Positions 10,155 through 18,201 of a stretch of 64,000 nt of DNA are shown here, one piece after another. This DNA is from Porites lobata. Lineage: Eukaryota; Cnidaria; Anthozoa; Scleractinia; Poritidae. Within the stretch, counting starts at the first letter, position 1, and each line of letters opens with the position of its first letter. Both the position numbers and the translations under genes were made by a program. Below the pieces are notes generated by a model that saw only the letters and a program-made list of their open reading frames with translations, searched no databases and was not told where the DNA came from. The stretch is taken from NCBI GenBank assembly GCA_942486035.1, contig CALNXK010000038.1, positions 2,238,001-2,302,000 on the forward strand, in the 5' to 3' direction.

Positions 10155-10907
10155 TTAATCCTCTAAAAACCCTAGATCTGCCAAATCGGGTTCACCCACA
10201 TCACCCTGTCTCCGGAGAAACGTATTAATTCGGAACGTCATACGTAACGGAAAATCGTCCCAATCCCGATGGTTAGGGTCCCCACTCTGTACATAGTCTA
10301 CAATTTCATCTTCGGTGAGGGTCCCCTCCCAGTTGCCAGCAATCACATCATCCATGCGAAACCCATCCATCATTCGCTCGCAATGGTTACAGACTCCGCC
10401 ATGGGTGGGATGAGCGATCCATTGGTATATGTGGCACACAGGCTGATTTTCCACATATTCCCATGAATCTAACAAACAAAAAATCAACACGAACAGGTTG
10501 GAACCCAGAACCGCGCGGCCCAATTGAGTCGGGCACGTCGAGGGCAAAGACATAAGTGAACAGGCCACAATACGGTGCGTAGGAACTCGAACCCCTTGAA
10601 TACCTCTATGAAAAATCAAAAAAAAGGTATAAGGAAAAAAGAGGGACCCACACCCCGAAAAAAAATGAAAGCTGTAAAACTCACCAGCCATACGACGTCG
10701 ATGCACCTCGTGATCCAATTTCCGGGCAATCGGGTGGTCCCACGGGAACGTCTTGGCCCAATCCCGCAACTCTTCATGCGTACATCTGCGAAACAGCGCA
10801 CGGAACAACTCGTGGCCCATGGGCAGATGGTGGAGAACCTTCAACATCTCTATCAGCATGGCGATGGGCACCGTGAATAACACAATCGATTGTAAAGAGC
10901 TCACCAT
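10155..10907 (-). CDS. Unknown spliced gene of inner Polinton
   Basis: ATG at 10905-10907, stop at 10155-10157. A 216-nt intron is likely from 10684 down to 10469, with donor GTGAGT and acceptor TTTGTTAG. It is a multiple of three and lacks stops, so the unspliced frame is also open, but its translation is Phe-rich and unlike the exons. Spliced, the product is 178 residues: a hydrophobic N-terminus (about residues 5-25), a charged helical stretch, then a GGVCNHCERM segment and an acidic C-terminus. No family recognised. It is transcribed divergently from the gene at 11175, probably from a shared promoter, which with its isolation from the structural run suggests an early function. Confidence 0.6.
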   Translation of the reverse strand: MVSSLQSIVLFTVPIAMLIEMLKVLHHLPMGHELFRALFRRCTHEELRDWAKTFPWDHPIARKLDHEVHRRRMAGEFYSFHFFSGCGSLFFPYTFFLIFHRGIQGVRVPTHRIVACSLMSLPSTCPTQLGRAVLGSNLFVLIFCLLDSWEYVENQPVCHIYQWIAHPTHGGVCNHCERMMDGFRMDDVIAGNWEGTLTEDEIVDYVQSGDPNHRDWDDFPLRMTFRINTFLRRQGDVGEPDLADLGFLED

Positions 10908-11174
10908 CTTGAATAGCTTGACGGATCAAACTGGAATGAGCTCACACAGAGCGCGCAACGTGATTTACAGACTTGATGAGAGACACTGATTGGTGGAGAG
11001 ACATCACGTGAGGGCGTTTGATCACGAGAGGAGACTCTAGGGGGTACCCCCCATGGGTACACTTTTTTGGGTGAGACTCCAAGGCCTGGTACGAATGAGT
11101 GATTGGTCCAAGGAACAGATAACTAAGGCAGACTAGAGTGGAGAGAGTCCATTCCATGCTTGGCCACTGTCATC
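10908..11174. promoter_or_regulatory. Divergent promoter region with shared viral promoter modules
   Basis: Between two divergent genes lie TGATTGGTGGAGAGAC (10987-11002, an inverted CCAAT box) and a GGTACCCCCCATGGGTACA block (11042-11060). Close relatives of both occur in the divergent region 25730-26042, and the first also twice near 13381-13445. Confidence 0.5.
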
Positions 11175-11781
11175 ATGGACTGCCGAGGGTTGGTCGACCC
11201 CAGGAATAAACCGTTTGGCAACGTGCTCCCGTTGGAAGTGCAAGTGAAGATCATGTTTTGGGTGGAGTGTTTTTACACGATGGACAAACGCAAAAAAGTG
11301 GTGCGAGAGTTCAAGGGGTTGCCCAAATGCGCCATGACAGGGTATCCCAAGCACCTAGGCGAGGGCCTGACTTGGAACCAAGTGATCGTGCGAATGCATG
11401 CTCCCAGGACCAATGGGTGCCACCATTGCCATCGCATGTCGGATCACCGGATGTCGGTGAGTGATTTTGTTTTTTTTGCCTTCTTCTTCTTTTCATGACC
11501 TTGACACTAACAAAACATTTTTTTTTGTCTGGTTTTAGGTTGGCATGATGGCGGAGATGGCCCGTGTCCCTCCCAATCTGGATAGGTTGATGAACGAGGG
11601 CATTGCCTTTGTCATTAGGCAATTCGCCCATCGGATTCCCGAGACACCCTTGGGTGAGCGTCCCGTCATGATTGGCCGGAGAAAGTCCTCGTACAATACC
11701 ATAGACAAAGTCATGACGAGACTGGATTTGATTCATAAAGTGATGGCTGCCATGGATTTTGTTATCATTGATGTGAAATAA
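11175..11781 (+). CDS. Unknown spliced gene of inner Polinton
   Basis: Exons 11175-11456 and 11539-11781 are joined by an 82-nt intron with GTGAGT donor, pyrimidine-rich tract and TTTTAG acceptor, phase 0, giving 174 residues. I chose the ATG at 11175; the frame is open further upstream but without an ATG. The protein has a helical body and a possible metal-binding GCHHCHRMSDH cluster near residues 86-93 at the splice junction. No domain recognised. The polyadenylation signal AATAAA (11777-11782) overlaps the stop codon, and the gene converges on the SLOG-type gene with only 34 bases between the stops. Confidence 0.65.
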
Positions 11782-11782
11782 A
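11777..11782 (+). terminator. Polyadenylation signal overlapping a stop codon
   Basis: AATAAA includes the TAA stop of the spliced gene, another example of compaction in this element. Confidence 0.6.
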
Positions 11783-11815
11783 AACACGTGATTTGTTCTA
11801 TGAAACAGTGTTTGT

Positions 11816-12370
11816 TTATTGACGTTTAAATAAAGCATCCAGGGTGGGATAGAGGACAGGGTCTTCTTCTCGGGTGCCGATAATGGCGGTCTTGTCTTGG
11901 AGGGTGGGTAAAGCGATTTGTTCCTCGGTCATGCCCTCACAGACTTGATACTCTTGGGAGGTGGGATTCCACCAATACCATTGTTCTTTATCCACATCGA
12001 ATACATAGAGGGGTTTGCCTAAAAGCTGGGCCATGATCACACCCCAGCCTGTACCTCCCAACAAATGCTTGCCATATTCATCAAAATGACCCAACGCGAG
12101 AACGAGGGACGCCGGCTGAATGACGTAATAATTGCGTTGAATGTACTGGAGGCTGATAGGATGATGAATTCGTCGACCCAATCGAAATGCCACCTGGGTG
12201 ACGGTCGGTGTGGCCGCATCCAACTGGGATTGAGTCAAGGGCGTGAGGGACTTGGATCGAGGGTGACAGGGTGGGATAAAGACCACACAGGTATGACCAT
12301 ACAAGTGACATAATCGCTCCACATGTGTGTCCACCCCTTTAGCTCCTCCGGTGTAAATAGTCAAAGGCAT
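11816..12370 (-). CDS. SLOG/Rossmann-type nucleotide-binding protein (YpsA/DprA-like)
   Basis: The 184-residue protein starts MPLTIYTGGAKGVD, the glycine-rich loop of SLOG-fold proteins such as YpsA and DprA (TGGAKGVD at residues 7-14), and has the second hallmark loop GGTGWGVIMAQLLGKPLYVFD at about 105-125. Between them is an alternating beta/alpha pattern with hydrophobic strands at about 28-32 and 88-93. SLOG domains bind or cleave nucleotide-derived molecules; in bacteria many belong to defence signalling. What a virus of animals does with one is unknown; possibilities are nucleotide metabolism or binding a host signal. The length suits a single domain. It is convergent with the gene at 11175 and lies downstream of 12398-13300 on the same strand. 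Confidence 0.75.
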   Translation of the reverse strand: MPLTIYTGGAKGVDTHVERLCHLYGHTCVVFIPPCHPRSKSLTPLTQSQLDAATPTVTQVAFRLGRRIHHPISLQYIQRNYYVIQPASLVLALGHFDEYGKHLLGGTGWGVIMAQLLGKPLYVFDVDKEQWYWWNPTSQEYQVCEGMTEEQIALPTLQDKTAIIGTREEDPVLYPTLDALFKRQ

Positions 12371-12397
12371 ACTCTGTGAAAAAAAAAAAAAAAAAAG

Positions 12398-13300
12398 TCA
12401 GTGTTTATGACGAGGGTGTTTATGACGAGGGATAGGCGTCCAAGCCCACATGGTATGTGGTTCATCATCGGCGTACATCAGGGGCACATCCCATTCCCGT
12501 TGGGTCACGGTTTGTTCAAAGACACGTAAGACGCTACGACAATCATCGCAATCCTCCGGGATCCAATCCAGTCCTTGACCATTAGCAAACGCCTGGTCTT
12601 TGGCTTCGATACAAAAGTTGCATAACAGTTCGTCTAATAATCGATCACACCGTTTTTGCCACAATACGCGTTGGGCGTTGACTTGCGAAAGGGTGGGTAG
12701 GACATGGGTCTGGCGACGTAACCATCCACTCATTTGACAGACCCGCACATGCGCGCAATGATCATGCCAGATACCACTCCCACGGGCTCCATGAGAATGA
12801 TCCTCACACCAATTGCGACCATGATCGTGGTGAGCCATGACATTGGCGGTGGCAATAGGGAGATTGGCCAAGTCCCCACACCCCTGCCCTTCCAAGACCA
12901 CGAGAGGGTAAGCAAACGGGGGCTCTTGCAACATTTTAGCCAGGCCGTTGAACGTGTGAACCCCGATCCGATTCCGCTGGGGGGTGAGATGCTGTTGACA
13001 CCAACGGGTGATATCGTCTCGCATTTGATCGTAGGGATGAAAGTCTTGGCGATTGTACGCTGTGTAGGGTTCGAAGGGCAAGCCATGCACGGTCTGGGTC
13101 TGACGATCCACTCGGGTTCGGGCCTCCTCGGATAATTGATGGTACGGTAACAGGTAACAGGTATTTGGTAACAGGTATTTGAACAATCCATGATGATGCC
13201 CCGTCCAATCACAAAAAGCCAGTTCTCGAATGATATACTCGTCGCGGGAGAGGGCAAACCCCTGACTGAACACCAAAAGACCCACTTCATGGAGCGCCAT
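12398..13300 (-). CDS. Unknown 300-aa protein with QGF...CxxH signatures (putative RNase H-like family)
   Basis: The ATG is at 13298-13300 with a TATA box on the minus strand at 13356-13363 (TATAAAAC). The order of motifs is FSQGFALSRDEYIIRELAF near residue 11, a conserved-looking VLEGQGCGDLANLP near residue 135, then His/Cys-rich CAHVRVCQMSGWL. This resembles a family of uncharacterised proteins frequent in arthropod and cnidarian mobile DNA, with DxQGF...KE, then ExxGC, then CxxH...CA motifs, for which an RNase H-like fold has been suggested. The usual first Asp is Ser here. Match and function are inferred from memory of the family. The C-terminus ends in a tandem PRHKH repeat produced by a short DNA duplication at about 12400-12435. 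Confidence 0.55.
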   Translation of the reverse strand: MALHEVGLLVFSQGFALSRDEYIIRELAFCDWTGHHHGLFKYLLPNTCYLLPYHQLSEEARTRVDRQTQTVHGLPFEPYTAYNRQDFHPYDQMRDDITRWCQQHLTPQRNRIGVHTFNGLAKMLQEPPFAYPLVVLEGQGCGDLANLPIATANVMAHHDHGRNWCEDHSHGARGSGIWHDHCAHVRVCQMSGWLRRQTHVLPTLSQVNAQRVLWQKRCDRLLDELLCNFCIEAKDQAFANGQGLDWIPEDCDDCRSVLRVFEQTVTQREWDVPLMYADDEPHTMWAWTPIPRHKHPRHKH

Positions 13301-13355
13301 GCTTACCGTGTCAATGAGATCGCGACGAATGAGAGGGGTCGTTGACTCATCCCTG

Positions 13356-13363
13356 GTTTTATA
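13356..13363 (-). promoter_or_regulatory. TATA box for the 13300 gene
   Basis: TATAAAAC on the minus strand lies about 55 nt before the ATG. The divergent plus-strand gene has its own TATAAAAG at 13498. Confidence 0.6.
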
Positions 13364-13497
13364 ACCCCTAGGATGGTGTCTGATTGGTGGAGACCAAGAT
13401 CATACGATCATCACAAGAGGACAGGACGAGTCCGGATTGGTGGAACAAAGATCGTATGAGTATCACGAGTGGCGTCACGAGACGTAGGAGGAGGGGT

Positions 13498-13505
13498 TAT
13501 AAAAG
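13498..13505 (+). promoter_or_regulatory. TATA box for the GRF-finger gene
   Basis: TATAAAAG stands 43 nt before the ATG at 13549 and decides that start over upstream in-frame codons. Two ATTGGTGGA repeats lie just upstream (13381, 13435). Confidence 0.7.
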
Positions 13506-13548
13506 GCTGGGTAGACGCTCCCTTGAAGTCATTCGTCAAGTGGAGAAG

Positions 13549-14556
13549 ATGGATCGTCAAGCCACTCAACCTGTAGCCGTGCCGTCGGGACGCAAACGAC
13601 GTCGCGTCAGTAAGAAACAAAAACAAGAAGAGGAGAAAGCCCAAGCGCGAGCTGCACAGATGAAAGCGGATCATGATCAGGAGATGGCCGAGCTTGGGTT
13701 GTCCCGAGCTGAACTCCTAGAGATGAAAGCCAAACAACCCCCGACTAGTGAACTGGTGATGGCTCTCAACGCCTTGCCTAAAGCCGACGACCCACGGCCA
13801 CCCCCTACACCCTCGCCCATCGACGACCTGATAGAGGGCACCCTGAAAGACTATAAGGAAGAATGTGTAGAGGAAGGGACGTTTCATTCAGATCCCGCGA
13901 CAGAAGTGGGGGAATGGGAAATCCTGGACATGGACACCCAGTTCAACCAACTCCTGTATGAAGCCTGCCCGTTTCATCCCCATCGATTCCTGGAATGCGT
14001 CAACCCCCAAGCCCAATTTGGTCCCTTGAGGTTCAAGTGTCCCCAACTAGGGTGTCCGGTCTATTTGTTTGAAGACACGCGAGAGGTGATGATGGAGAAA
14101 TTGAAAGAAGACACGCATCCTCAAGTCCATGCTCGTTTGAAACACGGAGAACTCAAGTGCAAATGTGGGTTGGTTCCCAAGATGAAATTGAGTCGCACCA
14201 CCAAGAACTACAACAAAGTGTTTTTCAGTTGTGGGAGCTTTCTTACCCATGCCAAACCCTGTGGCTACTTTCAATGGCTCCATGGCCCCTTGTGGTGTCC
14301 CCGAGAGCAAGCGCAACCTACCCTGAGACGATGGGTCAAGGAGTCTCTACCTCTTCTGAAAGGTCCAGAAAAAGAGAGACCCTGGGGAATGCACGCTGTA
14401 GAGATGCGTTATGGTGAGAGGCCAAACCCCGAGATAGAAAAGCTAAAGCATGATCCATGGTTGAAACAGTTTGGCGAGTCTGTTCAAGCCCAGGAGCGAG
14501 AATTTGAGAAAAGGCGCCATTTACATAAGAACTTTGGGAGCTCGTGCTTGTTTTGA
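13549..14556 (+). CDS. GRF-type zinc-finger protein of inner Polinton
   Basis: The protein has 335 residues. The N-terminal third is basic, with KRRR runs and a coiled-coil-like stretch (about 25-60); a Pro-rich acidic part follows. Cys/His-rich segments come next: CPFHPHRFLEC, KCPQLGCPVY, and a GRF finger at about 202-247 (CKCG...FFSC...CGYFQW), the pattern used by GRF domains of topoisomerase III, NEIL3 and APE2 to grip single-stranded nucleic acid. A DNA-binding role in replication or packaging is inferred. It precedes the integrase gene on the same strand. The start is set by the TATA box at 13498. Confidence 0.75.
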   Translation: MDRQATQPVAVPSGRKRRRVSKKQKQEEEKAQARAAQMKADHDQEMAELGLSRAELLEMKAKQPPTSELVMALNALPKADDPRPPPTPSPIDDLIEGTLKDYKEECVEEGTFHSDPATEVGEWEILDMDTQFNQLLYEACPFHPHRFLECVNPQAQFGPLRFKCPQLGCPVYLFEDTREVMMEKLKEDTHPQVHARLKHGELKCKCGLVPKMKLSRTTKNYNKVFFSCGSFLTHAKPCGYFQWLHGPLWCPREQAQPTLRRWVKESLPLLKGPEKERPWGMHAVEMRYGERPNPEIEKLKHDPWLKQFGESVQAQEREFEKRRHLHKNFGSSCLF

Positions 14557-14606
14557 ACATGTAGGTGTTTGTGAAAAAAACTATTAAAGACAGAATTGGA
14601 CTCAGA

Positions 14607-15713
14607 ATGTGTGTCAGTGTCTTGATGTCGTTGCCACGCGCTTACGAAGATCCCCAAGCCCCTGGGGCCTTGGGTGGGGTCCAACCCTTTGCCCGAGCCC
14701 ACAAATTGAAAACCCCACAAGCGCAACAGATTCTTCAATCCGTGTTGAGCTATACGCTCCACAAACCCCGACGGACCCGGTTTCCCACCACCCCCACCTT
14801 GGTCTTTGGCCGCGACGAACAATGGCAGATGGATTTAGTGGACATGCAAAAACTCAGTCGGTGGAACCAAGGCCACAAATATTTGTTAACGGTCATCGAC
14901 GTCTTGTCCAAGTATGCCTGGGCCGTCCCCATCAAATCCAAGAGTGCCGCCAACATGATCCGAGGGTTGGACGCGATACGTCGACGGGCCTCGCCACGAC
15001 GACCCCTCCGGGTACAAACGGATCAAGGCCAAGAATTTTTGAATCGAAAGGTCCAAGCCTGGTTCAAGAAACACGATTGGCATCATTTTTACACGTATGG
15101 GGATAGCAAAGCCTCGGTGGTGGAACGATGGCATCTCACCTTGAAACGACGCATGTACCGGTATTTCACTGCGCACAATACGTTACGGTACGTGGACGTC
15201 TTACAACCCTTGATCTATACCTACAATCACGCCTATCATCGCAGTATTGGGATGGCGCCGCATCAAGTCACCTTTCGAAACGAGTCCGAGGTATGGGATC
15301 GACTCTATGGAACCCGATTGAAGCCCAAGATCCCCCCACCCAAATGTCGCGTGGGCGATCGGGTGCGTCTCAACAAGAAACATCGTCCCTTCAAAAAAGG
15401 GTATTTACCGGGCTGGACGGAAGAAGTGTTTGTGGTCACACATGTGCGTCGTCATCCCGTGGTCACCTATCAGCTCAGTGAATGGGACGGCACCCCTATA
15501 AAAGGCACGTTTTACGAACCCGATGTGCAAAAAGTCCAAGTATCAGACGATTCATTGTTTCGAATCGAAAAAGTCTTGAAACGGAAAGGACGTCAGATCT
15601 TGGTCCGGTGGAAAGGGTGGCCGGCCAAGTACGATAGTTGGATTCCTGCGCAACATGGTCCGCGTCAAACGAACGCCTCGAAAAAGAAAAAAGCGGGTGC
15701 AGTTTCTCGATGA
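14607..15713 (+). CDS. int: Retrovirus-like DDE integrase with C-terminal chromodomain
   Basis: This enzyme inserts the virus genome with a 6-bp stagger, matching the CGTAAT duplication. After an N-terminal helical region, YTLHKPRR leads into the catalytic core: first Asp in QMDLVDMQ (about residue 75), second in QTDQGQEF, and Glu in KASVVERW. A beta-rich domain (RVGDRVRLNKKHRPF) and a chromodomain (RIEKVLKRKGRQILVRWKGW, then YDSWIP) follow. The outer element's integrase (33734-34804) has the same order. ATG at 14607 is the first in frame; 14625 is also plausible and aligns better with the outer protein. The 3' end overlaps the next gene by 59 bases. Confidence 0.95.
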   Translation: MCVSVLMSLPRAYEDPQAPGALGGVQPFARAHKLKTPQAQQILQSVLSYTLHKPRRTRFPTTPTLVFGRDEQWQMDLVDMQKLSRWNQGHKYLLTVIDVLSKYAWAVPIKSKSAANMIRGLDAIRRRASPRRPLRVQTDQGQEFLNRKVQAWFKKHDWHHFYTYGDSKASVVERWHLTLKRRMYRYFTAHNTLRYVDVLQPLIYTYNHAYHRSIGMAPHQVTFRNESEVWDRLYGTRLKPKIPPPKCRVGDRVRLNKKHRPFKKGYLPGWTEEVFVVTHVRRHPVVTYQLSEWDGTPIKGTFYEPDVQKVQVSDDSLFRIEKVLKRKGRQILVRWKGWPAKYDSWIPAQHGPRQTNASKKKKAGAVSR

Positions 15714-16113
15714 TGTCACACCTACCACGGACGCGGACATTATGAACTTCATCCAGAACAAAGCCGCGGAACAACGGCAAACCCAACCGTGGTGGGACAA
15801 GTTGGCTAGCCCCACCAAACAACAATGGGCCTACGCCAATGCTTACCATCGAGCCGAGGAGTATGCCAAGCAACGAGGGGCTCTACGGTCCCCACCCAAG
15901 AAAAAACAACAACAACGTCGACGCGCTGGTCGTCATCCACCCATGCGCAAGAAGAAACCCCCTAAACCCAAGACCTGCATGACCCTGATGGAACTGGCCC
16001 GGGCCTTTCCCAACATTGCCCAGCAAGTGTGTTTTCATCCTAAACAATCGACCTTCAATTCAGTGGTGGGACGCGTCCCTCGCAGTAAACACAAAGTGGC
16101 GACTTGGCTATAA
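15655..16113 (+). CDS. Basic unknown protein overlapping integrase
   Basis: A 152-residue, strongly basic protein (TPRKRKKRV at the start; KKKQQQRRRAGRHPPMRKKK in the middle) with a WWDKLASPTKQQWAYANAYHRAEEYA helix. The ATG at 15655 lies inside the integrase 3' end in another frame. No family recognised; nucleic-acid binding or virion core is likely from composition. Its stop (CTA TAA) lies in the TATA box of the penton gene. Confidence 0.65.
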   Translation: MVRVKRTPRKRKKRVQFLDDVTPTTDADIMNFIQNKAAEQRQTQPWWDKLASPTKQQWAYANAYHRAEEYAKQRGALRSPPKKKQQQRRRAGRHPPMRKKKPPKPKTCMTLMELARAFPNIAQQVCFHPKQSTFNSVVGRVPRSKHKVATWL

Positions 16114-16116
16114 AAG
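16109..16116 (+). promoter_or_regulatory. TATA box of penton gene, containing the upstream stop codon
   Basis: TATAAAAG includes the TAA (16111-16113) of the previous gene and lies 37 nt before the penton ATG. Confidence 0.75.
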
Positions 16117-16152
16117 GACCCTGCACCCTGGGGGACGTGCCCCTTTTTCCTC

Positions 16153-17316
16153 ATGATGAGTGAGATTAAACGTTTGACGCTCATCAGTGATCCAACCGAC
16201 GAGTTTCCCAACAATGCCAACAACAGTTTCAAGGTCCGTCTGCCCGAACGTGTGAACTTACCAGGCGAAGGCTGGCATGCCTCGTTGATGTCCCTGACCG
16301 TCCCGGATCAAGGCCAAAGCAATGCCATCATCGCCGCGGATCCACATACCAAAGTGGTGCGATACACCTATCCGCAAATAGTGCGTCTGTGGACAGACAC
16401 GGGCGACCCAACCACGTCAGGGTATTTGAGCGTGAATTCCCCCAAGGTGACCGGCATGATCGAATTGGAAGATGTCATGAATCCAACTCAAATCGTGGCG
16501 ACAGGGAGTCAGTTTTGGCAACGCGTGATGCAAACCATGCATAACTTCATCATGTACACGGTAATGAAAGATCAATGGAGCGAACTGATCAAGAATCGCG
16601 ACCGAAAACCCATTGTGTTTGTCAAAAAACACGGCATCCCCCGACTGAGGTGGACAGGGGAGAGTCTGGTGATTGATGCGATTCCCAAAGAGGAATTGTT
16701 GAACTCGAACCAAATCAACATGGTGGAATTTTACATCAACGTGGACATTGCACTCAAGTTTGGCTTGCTGCGCCTAAAGACGGGCAAGACTGGAAGCAAC
16801 CAGAGCGATTATCTGCTGGGGCCAAATATGCAATATTCTCTCCCCGTCAAGACCTATGATGAGACCACAGGCCCCGTCGGGAGTCGATATCGAACCTATT
16901 ACAATTGGGAAGGGGAGGTGTACGAGGGCGTCAACTTTACCAGCCGAGCCTTTTTCATCGTGACAGAGGACAATGTGAAGTGGGTGAGATTGCACCAGGC
17001 GTTTGAATGGCGGTTGAATAACCTAGATGCCTCGTTTGAAAAGATCGTGGGGACTCGTCGACGGACCGTCATGGTCTATTCGGATCTGGTCGAATCCACC
17101 GTGGTGGGCAGTGGCAAGTATCCCCTGTTACGGGAAGTGCAATTGTTGAGAACCGGCGATGGGGAAAGTACGGCCGAACCCCTGCACCACCAATGGATCA
17201 AACTCCGAGGAAATCAATTGGATATCTTGGAAGTGGAGATTGCCAGTACCGCTGGACCCCTGGCCCCTTTACCCCCGGGCAAAACCCTGGTCACCATTGG
17301 TCTCAAAAAGCTATAA
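16153..17316 (+). CDS. Minor capsid / penton protein (single jelly roll)
   Basis: The 387-residue protein opens with a beta-strand-rich N-terminal region (LISDPTDEFPNNANNSFKVRLPERVNL...WHASLMSLTVP) typical of Polinton penton proteins, which sit at capsid vertices. The outer element's homologue (32868-33619) starts with the same plan (DKFPHNTLTEYRVSLPQTLNL...WEVALTEI) and shares a C-terminal 'VxLLRxxxxxG...Q(Y/W)...LExxEVxI' arrangement. It lies between the integrase region and the major capsid gene. The stop CTA TAA is again inside a TATA box. Confidence 0.85.
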   Translation: MMSEIKRLTLISDPTDEFPNNANNSFKVRLPERVNLPGEGWHASLMSLTVPDQGQSNAIIAADPHTKVVRYTYPQIVRLWTDTGDPTTSGYLSVNSPKVTGMIELEDVMNPTQIVATGSQFWQRVMQTMHNFIMYTVMKDQWSELIKNRDRKPIVFVKKHGIPRLRWTGESLVIDAIPKEELLNSNQINMVEFYINVDIALKFGLLRLKTGKTGSNQSDYLLGPNMQYSLPVKTYDETTGPVGSRYRTYYNWEGEVYEGVNFTSRAFFIVTEDNVKWVRLHQAFEWRLNNLDASFEKIVGTRRRTVMVYSDLVESTVVGSGKYPLLREVQLLRTGDGESTAEPLHHQWIKLRGNQLDILEVEIASTAGPLAPLPPGKTLVTIGLKKL

Positions 17317-17319
17317 AAA
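17312..17319 (+). promoter_or_regulatory. TATA box containing the penton stop codon
   Basis: TATAAAAA includes the TAA at 17314-17316 and lies 47 nt before the ATG of the next small gene. Confidence 0.7.
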
Positions 17320-17365
17320 GTCACCCCAACATCACGTGGGTCCAAAAAGCACCACGACGTGAACC

Positions 17366-17587
17366 ATGCGCGGAGGCAGTTTAACGCGGTACCATACGCC
17401 CGTGCTCACTAAGCAAGAGGGCAAAGGCTTGGCCGAAGACTTGATCAAACTGGCAGGACCCCTGATCGTGCAACAAGCTCAAGCGGGACTGCAAGATATT
17501 CAACGTGGCAAGAGTGCCGCGGACACCTGGGCCGATCGAAGTGCCCAACTCAGCCATGGCTTGGACGACTGGCAAACACAAGGTTAA
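17366..17587 (+). CDS. Small protein with N-terminal MRGG and amphipathic helix
   Basis: A 73-residue protein that starts MRGGSLTRYHTPV and continues as an alanine/glutamine-rich helix (LIKLAGPLIVQQAQAGLQDI). M-x-G-G fits the adenain-type cleavage consensus, so removal of the first four residues is possible. An own TATA box and location between penton and polyprotein genes suggest a minor capsid-associated peptide. No homologue recognised. Confidence 0.6.
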   Translation: MRGGSLTRYHTPVLTKQEGKGLAEDLIKLAGPLIVQQAQAGLQDIQRGKSAADTWADRSAQLSHGLDDWQTQG

Positions 17588-17606
17588 ACGGACCGCTCAA
17601 AATACC

Positions 17607-17614
17607 TATAAAAG
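17607..17614 (+). promoter_or_regulatory. TATA box of GG-repeat polyprotein gene
   Basis: TATAAAAG 42 nt before the ATG at 17656; it argues for that ATG over the earlier open frame. Confidence 0.7.
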
Positions 17615-17655
17615 AGCCACGCAACGCGTACGGGATATCTTTGGACTGTGAAAAA

Positions 17656-18180
17656 ATGGTACGTGTAGGAGGCTTTCTCAAATCGCAAAATCGTGTTCGA
17701 CGGCAACGTGCCCGTGGACGGTTCATTTCGCCGTATCAAGTGGGGGGCACGATTTTTGGCAAGTCGACCATGGCGCGCTATCCCCTGATGAATACGACGC
17801 ATCGGATCAACCCCGAACCCTGGAGAGTAAAACAAGCCCTACGCCGTATGAAAGGGGGTACGATTTTTGGTACGTCCACTCGCATGCGTATGGGGGATCC
17901 CATGAAGGTCCTCTCAGCCGCCCAAGAAAAGGCCATGATGGACCGCTGGATCAAGAAACGTATGAAAGGGGGCACGATCTTTGGCAAGGGGGATCTCCGA
18001 AAAGTGTTGTGGGCCAATCAAGCCAAAGCCAGGAAACAGAAGAAGCAGAAAGGGGGCAACGTCTTTAGCAAGTTGAAAAAACGCATCCAAATCGATTTTC
18101 CTCACCGCCCCTTTCCCTCCGCGTTTCCCATCCATGATTGGCACAGACTACAAAAGGGTATAAAAAGAGGACGCCGTTGA
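17656..18180 (+). CDS. GG-repeat basic polyprotein, likely cut by the viral protease
   Basis: The 174-residue, Lys/Arg-rich protein contains four spaced repeats of G-G-(T/N)-(I/V)-F at about residues 30, 67, 105 and 133. Three are GGTIFG and the last is GGNVFS. Preceding residues are YQV, RMK, RMK and KQK. The two RMKGG|T sites fit the adenovirus-type protease rule (M/I/L)-x-G-G|x exactly, and the others fit a [Q/M]-x-G-G variant. Cleavage would give a set of small basic peptides, a role analogous to adenovirus pVI/pVII/pX precursors. The C-terminal coding end contains the TATA box for the major capsid gene (18159-18166). Confidence 0.75.
   Translation: MVRVGGFLKSQNRVRRQRARGRFISPYQVGGTIFGKSTMARYPLMNTTHRINPEPWRVKQALRRMKGGTIFGTSTRMRMGDPMKVLSAAQEKAMMDRWIKKRMKGGTIFGKGDLRKVLWANQAKARKQKKQKGGNVFSKLKKRIQIDFPHRPFPSAFPIHDWHRLQKGIKRGRR
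18159..18166 (+). promoter_or_regulatory. TATA box of major capsid gene
   Basis: TATAAAAA lies inside the polyprotein coding end and 36 nt before the MCP ATG at 18202. Confidence 0.75.
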
Positions 18181-18201
18181 ACCTCGTGGACAGACCGCAT
18201 C

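Noticed and set aside
10155..15713. Retinoblastoma-binding LxCxE motif in the unknown early proteins
   Set aside because: Looked for because adintoviruses can carry it; only near misses (for example a CNFCIE stretch without the leading Leu) were found.
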